From: DAOWGG01 sp965369815
Lineage (GTDB): Bacteria > Patescibacteriota > Gracilibacteria > UM-FILTER-43-11
DNA length: 13,228 nucleotides
Direction of reading: 5' to 3'
NCBI GenBank assembly: GCA_965369815.1
Contig: CBDUQS010000035.1
Coordinates: 1-13,228, forward strand
A model generated the notes under the pieces. That model was not told the origin of the DNA. It saw only the letters and a program-made list of their open reading frames with translations, and ran no database searches. Each line of letters starts with the position of its first letter. Positions within the stretch are counted from its first letter, which is position 1. This document shows positions 1 through 5,363 of this stretch, piece by piece. The position numbers and the translations under genes were made by a program.

Positions 1-471
1 ATGAGTTTTGGAAAAGCATCGCATCGAAAAAAGGAATTGGTATTATCGAATAATTTAAAGATAAAACTTATGCACAAGGCAAATAGTCCAGAAGCAAGCA
101 AAGGGAGCATTGAGATTAACCATCACAGTATTTTAAATGCAATTAATAAAGCTGAAGGAGTATGCGGAGAATACGCAGATTACTTTGAAAATGGAGCTGA
201 TGATAATGAATTTTCAAAACATCCTCTTCCTTTTCAACAGAGAGTTATCGAGGTTTTTGCTGATTTGCATGATGCCATCTGTCTTAACACTTGGATGATG
301 GATATTCAAGAAATGGATCGAATTGCCGAAGTGATTCAGGAAATTATTTTTATGGGAATTGATGAAGCAGAATTAAATAGGCAATTTCATAATATTATGG
401 AAGTGCTTAATGTTTACAAAAAAAGAATGGCTTATCATTCAACAATGATGGATAGAACTTTACCGAACTAA
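1..471 (+). CDS. Hypothetical protein, 156 aa
   Basis: I do not recognise a family. The protein is soluble and probably mainly alpha-helical, with a basic N-terminus (residues 5-25) and a helical, acidic and Met-rich second half (residues 80-150). There is no signal peptide or membrane segment. The ATG is the first base of the window, so an upstream start or missing N-terminus cannot be excluded and no promoter can be assessed. It ends in TAA and is followed after 13 bp by another unknown gene on the same strand, so these are probably co-transcribed. Continuous coding over 156 codons with the same AT-rich codon use as its neighbours supports a real gene. The function is unknown. Confidence 0.6.
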   Translation: MSFGKASHRKKELVLSNNLKIKLMHKANSPEASKGSIEINHHSILNAINKAEGVCGEYADYFENGADDNEFSKHPLPFQQRVIEVFADLHDAICLNTWMMDIQEMDRIAEVIQEIIFMGIDEAELNRQFHNIMEVLNVYKKRMAYHSTMMDRTLPN

Positions 472-484
472 TTTTATATTTATT

Positions 485-826
485 ATGCCTCCTCCAGAAA
501 TTAAAAACAGTCTCACTTTAAGTGATTTAAATAAAAAAGTAGATGATTTACTAATTAGACTTCAATCAGTTAATCCTATTCTTTTTGAGAAAAATTTAAA
601 TGATTTTTTGGAGGATTTAGAAACATTTCTGCCTGGAGGAGATGGAATAACTCCAGATGGACTCATTTCAGAGGTTGATCATCAGATATGGAAGAGAATT
701 CACGAAAAATTAAAAGAAATTGGAAGAATTCACCCCGAAAGCTTAAGTAGGCGTTATTATAAACTGATGGTTATTCTCGTTTTACATGTAGGGATTAATG
801 ATGATTTTTTTTCGAGTAAAATTTAA
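485..826 (+). CDS. Hypothetical protein, 113 aa
   Basis: No family is recognised. The small protein has a predicted helical N-terminal half (residues 12-48, rich in Leu, Asp and Lys), a central Gly/Pro-rich turn (residues 50-60) and a helical C-terminal half. There are no cysteines, no signal peptide and no clear membrane segment, although residues 93-102 are hydrophobic. The start is the first in-frame ATG after the previous stop; no ribosome binding site is visible in the AT-only leader. It lies 13 bp after the first unknown gene and 14 bp before a third, which is typical operon spacing. It may act with those neighbours, but nothing in the sequence shows how. Confidence 0.6.
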   Translation: MPPPEIKNSLTLSDLNKKVDDLLIRLQSVNPILFEKNLNDFLEDLETFLPGGDGITPDGLISEVDHQIWKRIHEKLKEIGRIHPESLSRRYYKLMVILVLHVGINDDFFSSKI

Positions 827-840
827 TTATTAAAAATAGT

Positions 841-1263
841 ATGAGCAAAGAAGAGTACAGACAACCGGAGGGGCTGTGGACGGAAAAAGAAAAAAGAATA
901 TTAGAAGACTTCGACAAACAGCGCGAAATTGTTGCTGATTATGTCAGAGAGCAGTGTATTCGTATAGAAAAAGATCGATTTAATCGTGAGAAGAATATTC
1001 ATGAATATAGGGCTATACACGCTGAATGGATGAATAAAGTCCTTAATGAGGCTCGTCTTCTATTAGAGGCGGGTGAGAGAAATAAGGCTCTAGCTTTCAT
1101 GTTCTATGGGTTTTCGCATGAACATAAAGTAATGCCAGACCACACTAATTATAAAGAATGGATAGAAGCCATTAAAAAAAGATTAGGGTCAATGACTGAT
1201 CTTAAAAGAGCATTTGAAGGATATTGGCTGAAGCTCATTGAAATAGAGAAGTTGTATAGATAG
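841..1263 (+). CDS. Hypothetical helical protein, 140 aa
   Basis: No family is recognised. The protein is very rich in Glu, Lys and Arg and is predicted almost entirely alpha-helical: a long charged helix at residues 14-60, a Leu/Ala-rich helix around residues 66-92 and a further helix near the C-terminus. A coiled coil is possible. There are no membrane segments. The ATG follows an AT-rich 14-bp spacer with no Shine-Dalgarno sequence. It is the last gene of a three-gene plus-strand run and ends in TAG 8 bp from the stop of the convergent queA; no hairpin terminator fits between the two. Confidence 0.62.
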   Translation: MSKEEYRQPEGLWTEKEKRILEDFDKQREIVADYVREQCIRIEKDRFNREKNIHEYRAIHAEWMNKVLNEARLLLEAGERNKALAFMFYGFSHEHKVMPDHTNYKEWIEAIKKRLGSMTDLKRAFEGYWLKLIEIEKLYR

Positions 1264-1271
1264 GGCGATAG

Positions 1272-2330
1272 CTATTGAATCATCATTGAATCACCAAAGC
1301 TAAAGAATCGATAGTCGTTATTTTTAGCTTCTTCATAGGCTTTTAGAATAAAATTCCGATCGGCAAAAGAGCTAACCAACATAAGGAGAGTGCTTTTTGG
1401 AACGTGAAAATTGGTAATGAGCTGATTGATAAATTTCCACTGATAACCCGGATAAATAAAAATATCGGTTTCACCCGATTGGGCTGTTAGTTGTCCATCT
1501 GAATCACTGCAAGATTCCAACACGCGCACGCTCGTGGTTCCAACGGCAATAATCTTTTTACCACCCTTCTTTGCCTGATTCAGTCGGCTGGCAACCTCTT
1601 CCGAAAGTTCAAACCATTCGCTGTGCATTTGATGATCTGTAAGATCCTCCGTTTTAACAGGCTGAAAGGTTCCCAAGCCCACATGAAGAGTGACAAACTC
1701 AGTTTGAATCCCCTTATTCTTTAATTCATCCAAAAGTCGATCCGTAAAATGAAAACCAGCCGTTGGGGCTGCCACAGAGCCCTCTGTTTTAGAATAAATG
1801 GTTTGATAGCGCTCAGAGTCCCCTGAATAATCTTTTATGTAAGGAGGGGTCGGCATATGGCCTTTAGCCTTTAAATATCCCTTGAAATCATCGCAATGAA
1901 ATTGAATGGTTCGTAATCCATTGTCCGTCACATTTTTAACATGAAAGCTACAATCTGGATCAATTTGAACATCGGTTTTAGGTTGCCCGCCTGAATGAGC
2001 TTCAGCTCGGGCAGGGAATTTTTTACCAGGCCTTACAATACATTCCCAAGTATCCTCAGCAACTGGTTTAATCAATAATATTTCAGCATTTCCCTCTCCT
2101 ATTTTGAATTTCAAGCGAGCGGGAATTACACGAGACTCATTAAAGACCAGTACGCTATTTTCATCCAATAAATCGGGCAACTCAAAAAATTGCTGATGCT
2201 TAATGGTCTGACTTTCACGATTCAACACCATTAATTTGCTCTGATCACGTTCCTTCAGAGGCTCTTGGGCGATCATTTCTTGAGGCAGATCATAATCGTA
2301 ATCCGATAACCTTAAGTGAGAATGGGTCAT
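1272..2330 (-). CDS. queA: S-adenosylmethionine:tRNA ribosyltransferase-isomerase QueA
   Basis: QueA transfers and isomerises the ribosyl part of S-adenosylmethionine onto preQ1 at the wobble position of GUN-anticodon tRNAs, making epoxyqueuosine. At 352 aa it matches the usual family length (about 340-360). Family signatures are visible in order: LSDYDYDLPQEMIAQEP near the N-terminus (residues 8-24), PTPPYIK (170-176), KTEGSVAAPTAGFHFT (191-206), LHVGLGTFQPV (225-235), VGTTSVRVLES (273-283), ITNFHVPKSTLLMLVS (315-330) and the terminal YRFFSFGDSMMI (350-361 in family numbering; the last dozen residues here). Its ATG directly follows the TAA of the DUF3048 gene with no spacing, implying translational coupling. 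It ends in TAG. Family assignment is very secure; activity in this organism depends on a preQ1-inserting Tgt not seen here. Confidence 0.96.
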   Translation of the reverse strand: MTHSHLRLSDYDYDLPQEMIAQEPLKERDQSKLMVLNRESQTIKHQQFFELPDLLDENSVLVFNESRVIPARLKFKIGEGNAEILLIKPVAEDTWECIVRPGKKFPARAEAHSGGQPKTDVQIDPDCSFHVKNVTDNGLRTIQFHCDDFKGYLKAKGHMPTPPYIKDYSGDSERYQTIYSKTEGSVAAPTAGFHFTDRLLDELKNKGIQTEFVTLHVGLGTFQPVKTEDLTDHQMHSEWFELSEEVASRLNQAKKGGKKIIAVGTTSVRVLESCSDSDGQLTAQSGETDIFIYPGYQWKFINQLITNFHVPKSTLLMLVSSFADRNFILKAYEEAKNNDYRFFSFGDSMMIQ

Positions 2331-3461
2331 TTAGAAATAATTTACCGATCGATCATTGGGAACCACTTCAATCCAAACCTGACCACGATTCAATTCGATT
2401 TCATTCCCTTCTTTGTCAAAAAATTTGGTCCAGCTTTCGCTAATATCCTGGTCTTCACTATTAATAGAGGCATCTTTCTCCCAAGTTCCTTCAATTACCT
2501 TCCCATCTCGGAAAACTAAGGCATTCCCCGTTCCGTGAGTTTGAATCCGAAGTCGTCCAACGCTATCAAGTACCTCCGTATCAACAAATTGAACGAGTAT
2601 GTTAGTCGGTTTGATATCGTGATGAAGTTTTCCCCCATTGTAACGAGTGTATTTATTGTCCGCAGAATCATAAACGTATTTAACACCATAAGGGGTAATC
2701 GAAAAATCAAGCGTAATCGTACGGATATCACCAGGAGCGCCATCGTCTTTAAAGATAAAACGAGGCGATTTTAAAGGGTGATGGTATTTGGCCTTACTAA
2801 GTCGTTCAGCAATTTTACCAATCGAGGTAAAGGCATTGTGAGGGGCTAAATACTTATTATTTCGCCAAATCGTAATGTAGTCAGAGAATTCATCGATATT
2901 AAAAACACGGAAGTTCTTTTTCAGATTATTGAGAGCGTCTGGGCTTCCCCCAACATGAGTAAAGGCGCCACGCACTTCAGAGGCCCAAGTAATAAAATAG
3001 GGGCGTGCGCTACGAACGGGACCAATCGACTCCACAGGTCTTCCATCATAAATCGCTAAAAATCGAGTAATACCCCCTTCAGCAGGCGCTTCGTAAACAA
3101 TCGCTGCATCCTCCAATCCTGTCTGCTGATGGCGAATGGGAGTGTAGTTTTCAACCACAATCGCGATCGGCTGATTTCGACTGATGTTTTGCTCAAGCGC
3201 TTCACCGCTTAAATAAGATGCTTCCGTTTTGATGAGGAGTGAAAAGTCCTCTTTAATGTCATGAGCCGCCCCTTCATAAACACCTTTTTCATCCAAAACA
3301 GTCACTTCATATTGCTTGTTTTCAATTGAATGAATAGCAAATAAAATTAAAAAGCGAAGAACAAAAAAAGACACAATCATCACCACGACAAGAGCTATCA
3401 GAAACGAAGTTTCAAAAGGGTTCTTTTTTCTCAATTGGTGGATGAGTTTTTTAAAATCCAT
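2331..3461 (-). CDS. DUF3048 (YerB-like) membrane-anchored protein
   Basis: This protein is 376 aa from the start chosen here. A basic N-terminus is followed by one strong hydrophobic segment (about residues 19-42), so the rest is probably outside the membrane. The DUF3048 signature is clear: a 'QPIAIVVEN' strand, then 'GLEDAAIVYEAPAEGGITRFLAIY', 'IGPVRSARPYFI' and 'THVGGSPDAL'. The C-terminal half carries the second family domain, including a 'TLDFS' strand and a 'VWIEVVPN' end. The family is named after B. subtilis YerB and its biochemical role is not established. An upstream ATG at 3488 would add nine residues but lies in the centre of a perfect palindromic repeat, so I prefer 3461. It follows the bL25 gene and abuts queA. 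Confidence 0.9.
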   Translation of the reverse strand: MDFKKLIHQLRKKNPFETSFLIALVVVMIVSFFVLRFLILFAIHSIENKQYEVTVLDEKGVYEGAAHDIKEDFSLLIKTEASYLSGEALEQNISRNQPIAIVVENYTPIRHQQTGLEDAAIVYEAPAEGGITRFLAIYDGRPVESIGPVRSARPYFITWASEVRGAFTHVGGSPDALNNLKKNFRVFNIDEFSDYITIWRNNKYLAPHNAFTSIGKIAERLSKAKYHHPLKSPRFIFKDDGAPGDIRTITLDFSITPYGVKYVYDSADNKYTRYNGGKLHHDIKPTNILVQFVDTEVLDSVGRLRIQTHGTGNALVFRDGKVIEGTWEKDASINSEDQDISESWTKFFDKEGNEIELNRGQVWIEVVPNDRSVNYF

Positions 3462-3469
3462 AATTCTAA

Positions 3470-3505
3470 AATTGTAGGGGCGATTCATGAATCGCCCCTA
3501 CAATT
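3470..3505. repeat. 36-bp perfect palindromic repeat
   Basis: The two 18-base arms are exact reverse complements, centred between 3487 and 3488, with core arm GTAGGGGCGATTCA. It fills the gap between the bL25 stop (3508) and the DUF3048 start (3461). From memory, GTAGGGGCG-type palindromes are dispersed in many bacterial genomes as REP-like elements. Read on the minus strand it could also act as a weak terminator or attenuator between the two genes, but only a short T run follows. Confidence 0.85.
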
Positions 3506-3507
3506 AA

Positions 3508-4167
3508 TTATTCAGCCTTTGCTTCACCTTCAGCACCTTCAGCAGGAGCTTCACCTTCAGCACCTTCAGCACCTTCAGCACCTTCTTCACTTTCTACAAC
3601 TTCTTCTTCGACTGCTGCACGAGGAGCAGAAACAGTCACAATATTAATATCTTCCGCATCCAAAATTTTAATTGTATCAGGCACCTTAACATCACCAATA
3701 GTAAGAGAGGTATGGAAATCAACCAATGGGCTGATATCTACTTCAATTTCATGAATCAGATCTTTAGGTAGACATTCAACTTCAACTGATTCTTTGCTTT
3801 GAATCATTACACCGCTAAGATCTTTAACAGCAGGAGCAATTCCAACAAGAACCAAAGGAACTTGAGTGGTAATCGCTGTACCCATTTGTACGGCCATCAC
3901 ATCCACATGAATTATCTGGTCACTAACGGGTTCATATTGAATATCCTGAACCAAAACAGGGAAATCCTCTTCTTTTTCGTTTTTAAAATACATAATAGTA
4001 CTTCGACCTCCTTTTTCGTAAGCACGTCGAAAGTCTTGATAATCAACCGAAAATCCATGATTTTCAACACCCTTTCCATAGTATGCCATAGGAATACGAT
4101 TGGCAGAACGAGCTTCTTTAGCGGTGGCATAAGCACCTTCGGTTACATCTAATATAATTTTTTCCAT
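3508..4167 (-). CDS. rplY: Large ribosomal subunit protein bL25 (CTC/TL5 type)
   Basis: bL25 binds 5S rRNA in the central protuberance of the 50S subunit. This is the long CTC/TL5 form: an N-terminal L25 domain (residues 1-92, with the 'ANRIPMAYYGKG' segment and 'DFPVLVQDIQYEPVSDQIIHVDV', in which the D-QY-P-H-DV pattern is characteristic) and a C-terminal beta domain (about 95-184, 'VPLVLVGIAPAVKDLSGVM' and 'IEVDISPL'). It ends in a low-complexity acidic Ala/Glu/Gly tail (185-219) built from GAE repeats. The length of 219 aa fits the CTC class. It lies 45 bp downstream of the CBS gene and 46 bp upstream of the DUF3048 gene; both gaps carry palindromic repeats. There is no Shine-Dalgarno sequence before the ATG. 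Confidence 0.96.
   Translation of the reverse strand: MEKIILDVTEGAYATAKEARSANRIPMAYYGKGVENHGFSVDYQDFRRAYEKGGRSTIMYFKNEKEEDFPVLVQDIQYEPVSDQIIHVDVMAVQMGTAITTQVPLVLVGIAPAVKDLSGVMIQSKESVEVECLPKDLIHEIEVDISPLVDFHTSLTIGDVKVPDTIKILDAEDINIVTVSAPRAAVEEEVVESEEGAEGAEGAEGEAPAEGAEGEAKAE
3559..3585 (-). repeat. 9-bp tandem repeats in the bL25 tail
   Basis: There are three exact head-to-tail copies of the 9-mer agcaccttc (plus-strand reading), with degenerate copies continuing on both sides from about 3511 to 3590. They encode the Gly-Ala-Glu repeats of the bL25 C-terminus. The tail length is likely to vary between strains through replication slippage, without frameshift because the unit is three codons. 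Confidence 0.85.
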
Positions 4168-4192
4168 TATAAGTGAATTAAGGAATTAAGGG

Positions 4193-4212
4193 CCTGCCTA
4201 CAGGCAGGCAGG
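4193..4212. repeat. Palindromic repeat of the CCTGCC family
   Basis: The 20-mer CCTGCCTACAGGCAGGCAGG differs at two central bases from the perfect copy at 5166-5185. Arms GCCTGCCT and AGGCAGGC (4192-4209) form an 8-bp stem with a 2-base loop. It starts immediately after the TAA stop of the CBS gene on the minus strand and lies 25 bp before the bL25 start. This kind of GC-rich palindrome in an AT-rich genome is typical of dispersed REP-like elements. Confidence 0.8.
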
Positions 4213-4692
4213 TTAAACTTTTTTAACTTTAGCGAGTTGGTGAACAATATCCGTTCGGGTAATTATTCCAACCAGTTCATCTTTTTTATTGATAACAGGG
4301 AGGCGATTGATTTGCTGGTCGGACATAATGTTCAGCATTTCTTGCAGAGTGGTGTCTTCTTGAATCGTAACAACGGAATCAAACATTAAATCTTTAACTA
4401 TTTCAGCACATTGATCTTTTAAATGCTCATTAAAGTCGGCAACATTATCCAGATAAACAATTCCTCCGAGTAAATTAATAGAGCGAGGAGCTTGCAGCGT
4501 TGTGAAGTGTCTAATAAGGTCCGCTTCGGTAATAATTCCAATCACATGATTCTTGTCATTCACAACGGGGACGCCCAAGATACCACTTTCATCCAATAAT
4601 TTAAAGACTTGTTTAATTCCCTCGTTCTCCTGAACCGCAATAACCTCTTTGGTCATAAAGTCTTTCGCCTGCTTTTTGAGAATTTTATCCAT
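4213..4692 (-). CDS. CBS-domain pair protein
   Basis: This 159-aa protein consists of two CBS motifs that pair into a Bateman module. CBS1 is about residues 10-66 ('AKDFMTKEVIAVQENE', 'GVPVVNDKNHVIGIITEADLI') and CBS2 about 98-157 ('VKDLMFDSVVTIQEDT', 'RLPVINKKDELVGIITRTDIV'). Such modules usually bind adenine nucleotides or S-adenosylmethionine; with no fused effector domain its target cannot be named. The reading frame extends upstream to 4809, but that extension translates the tRNA-Leu gene and a palindromic repeat, so the ATG at 4692 is the real start. No Shine-Dalgarno sequence is present. It is probably transcribed with the upstream tRNA and downstream bL25. Confidence 0.92.
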   Translation of the reverse strand: MDKILKKQAKDFMTKEVIAVQENEGIKQVFKLLDESGILGVPVVNDKNHVIGIITEADLIRHFTTLQAPRSINLLGGIVYLDNVADFNEHLKDQCAEIVKDLMFDSVVTIQEDTTLQEMLNIMSDQQINRLPVINKKDELVGIITRTDIVHQLAKVKKV

Positions 4693-4742
4693 AATTAAGT
4701 TGTGGGTTAATTCAGTCAGAAATGTGGGTGAGCATCCCTCTT

Positions 4743-4782
4743 GGCTGGCAGGGCCAGCCGTAGCTCGCAGAGCGAAGGCTGG
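4743..4782. repeat. Compound inverted-repeat element abutting tRNA-Leu
   Basis: There are two overlapping dyads. GGCTGGC (4743-4749) pairs with GCCAGCC (4753-4759) around a 3-base loop. CCAGCC (4754-4759) pairs with GGCTGG (4777-4782), enclosing an inner stem TCGC-AGA-GCGA. The outer GGCTGG end coincides with the encoded CCA tail of the tRNA at 4780-4782. GC content is much higher than in the surroundings. It is likely a dispersed palindromic element, and could also stabilise or process the tRNA 3' end. Confidence 0.7.
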
Positions 4783-4864
4783 TGCCGCGAGTGGGAATCG
4801 AACCCACACTCCCGAGGGAACAAGATTTTAAGTCTTGCGTGTCTACCAATTCCACCATCGCGGC
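4780..4864 (-). tRNA. tRNA-Leu (anticodon UAA)
   Basis: This is a class II tRNA read on the minus strand. The acceptor arms GCCGCGA and TCGCGGC pair over 7 bp, with discriminator A at 4783 and an encoded CCA at 4782-4780. The D arm contains AATTGGTAGA. The anticodon stem CAAGA/TCTTG encloses loop CTTAAAA, giving anticodon TAA. A long variable arm (TCCCTCGGGA) is followed by the T arm with GTTCGATTC. It decodes UUA (and UUG by wobble), an important codon in an AT-rich genome. It has no intron although this tRNA is a classic group I intron site. Its 5' end directly abuts the GIY-YIG stop codon, so it probably matures from a longer transcript. Confidence 0.96.
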
Positions 4865-5104
4865 TTAATTGTCGATTGACTTAAGGAATTCTTTGCCGCA
4901 ACCAGATTTTAAAAATTTTTCCTGGTTACGCGCTTCCAATCGTGTTTTAAAAGATGCAGAATATATTAATTTGAATGGGCAATAGGCTTTAGTCGTCTTA
5001 TTGCCTCCATTATTATGTCGACTTATTCTGCAATCAACATTATTTGTTAGTCCAACATAAATATAATTTCTTTCCAAGCTCGATAGAGCATAAACAAAAT
5101 ACAT
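4865..5104 (-). CDS. Single-domain GIY-YIG nuclease-family protein
   Basis: This 79-aa protein is one GIY-YIG domain of the small UPF0213/YhbQ-like kind. The signature pair appears as 'FVY' (residues 3-5) and 'YVG' (16-18). The expected catalytic Arg lies in 'CRISRHN', and the metal-binding Glu in 'RNQEKFLKSG' near the C-terminus. The 'CPFKLIY' strand is also typical. Such stand-alone proteins are annotated as endonucleases, but their biological substrate is mostly unknown. The TAA stop is immediately adjacent to tRNA-Leu with no spacer, and upstream lies a decayed copy of the same tRNA's 5' half, so this gene sits between two tRNA-Leu-derived segments. That context suggests, without proving, that it arrived by insertion or duplication at the tRNA locus. 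Confidence 0.88.
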   Translation of the reverse strand: MYFVYALSSLERNYIYVGLTNNVDCRISRHNNGGNKTTKAYCPFKLIYSASFKTRLEARNQEKFLKSGCGKEFLKSIDN

Positions 5105-5156
5105 TTTTTAATTCAATAATCCAAATTTATATACTCGTAGTTTATGCCGTCGAAAG

Positions 5157-5200
5157 GTCTACCAACCTGCCTGCCGGCAGGCAGGTTCCATCATCGCGGC
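5157..5200 (-). pseudogene. Degenerate tRNA-Leu 5' fragment with repeat insertion
   Basis: Bases 5157-5165 plus 5186-5200 match the first 24 bases of the intact tRNA-Leu (4841-4864) at 23 of 24 positions. The match is interrupted by the 20-bp palindrome at 5166-5185, inserted in the D-loop sequence AATT. Beyond 5157 toward the GIY-YIG gene the similarity stops, so anticodon, variable and T arms are missing. It cannot fold as a tRNA. Confidence 0.8.
5164..5187. repeat. Perfect CCTGCC-family palindrome
   Basis: The 20-bp core CCTGCCTGCCGGCAGGCAGG (5166-5185) is a perfect palindrome, extended to 24 bp by flanking AA and TT. The intact tRNA-Leu at 4841-4864 shows the same flanks joined as AATT, so it serves as the empty site. 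The second copy in the window is at 4193-4212. Confidence 0.88.
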
Positions 5201-5250
5201 GCAAAGATCAATTAAACATACCAAGCATCAGAGTGATGCACAGCCCGATT

Positions 5251-5279
5251 ATTTTAGACAATTTGACCACTTAACACAA
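5251..5279 (-). promoter_or_regulatory. Possible sigma70-type promoter, leftward
   Basis: On the minus strand, TTGTGT (5279-5274) and TAAAAT (5256-5251) are separated by exactly 17 bp. The -10 matches 5 of 6 consensus bases, the -35 only 3 of 6. The predicted transcript would start about 45 bases before the decayed tRNA-Leu fragment and run into the GIY-YIG gene and tRNA-Leu. It is the best leftward candidate for this block. Confidence 0.4.
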
Positions 5280-5335
5280 GCTTTTTTTAGAGATCGGAGC
5301 TTAGAGATTTTACTTCCTGTTTCTCAGCAATAATG

Positions 5336-5341
5336 TATAAT
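5336..5341 (+). promoter_or_regulatory. Putative -10 element of holB
   Basis: A perfect TATAAT lies 22 bp upstream of the holB ATG. No good -35 hexamer is found at 16-18 bp. The predicted leader is only about 15 bases and has no Shine-Dalgarno sequence. Confidence 0.4.
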
Positions 5342-5363
5342 CAAAACCTAAAAAATCTCAAAT

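Noticed and set aside
3462..3488. Nine-residue N-terminal extension of the DUF3048 protein
   Set aside because: The upstream ATG is the centre of a perfect palindrome and the preferred start at 3461 gives a normal basic N-terminus before the membrane helix.
3435..3647. Plus-strand Leu/Gln/His-rich frame opposite bL25
   Set aside because: It is the antisense of the GAE tandem repeats plus the palindrome and is low-complexity by construction.
4693..4809. N-terminal extension of the CBS protein to 198 aa
   Set aside because: The extra residues translate the tRNA-Leu 3' half and the GC-rich inverted repeat; the CBS domain starts just after the ATG at 4692.
4780..5200. Group I intron in tRNA-Leu(UAA) with a GIY-YIG homing gene
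   Set aside because: The tRNA is continuous through its anticodon, the GIY-YIG gene lies outside it, and no intron core structure was seen.
5225..5239. Hairpin GCATCA-GAG-TGATGC as terminator
   Set aside because: The 6-bp stem has no T tract on either strand and lies between divergent genes where no terminator is expected.
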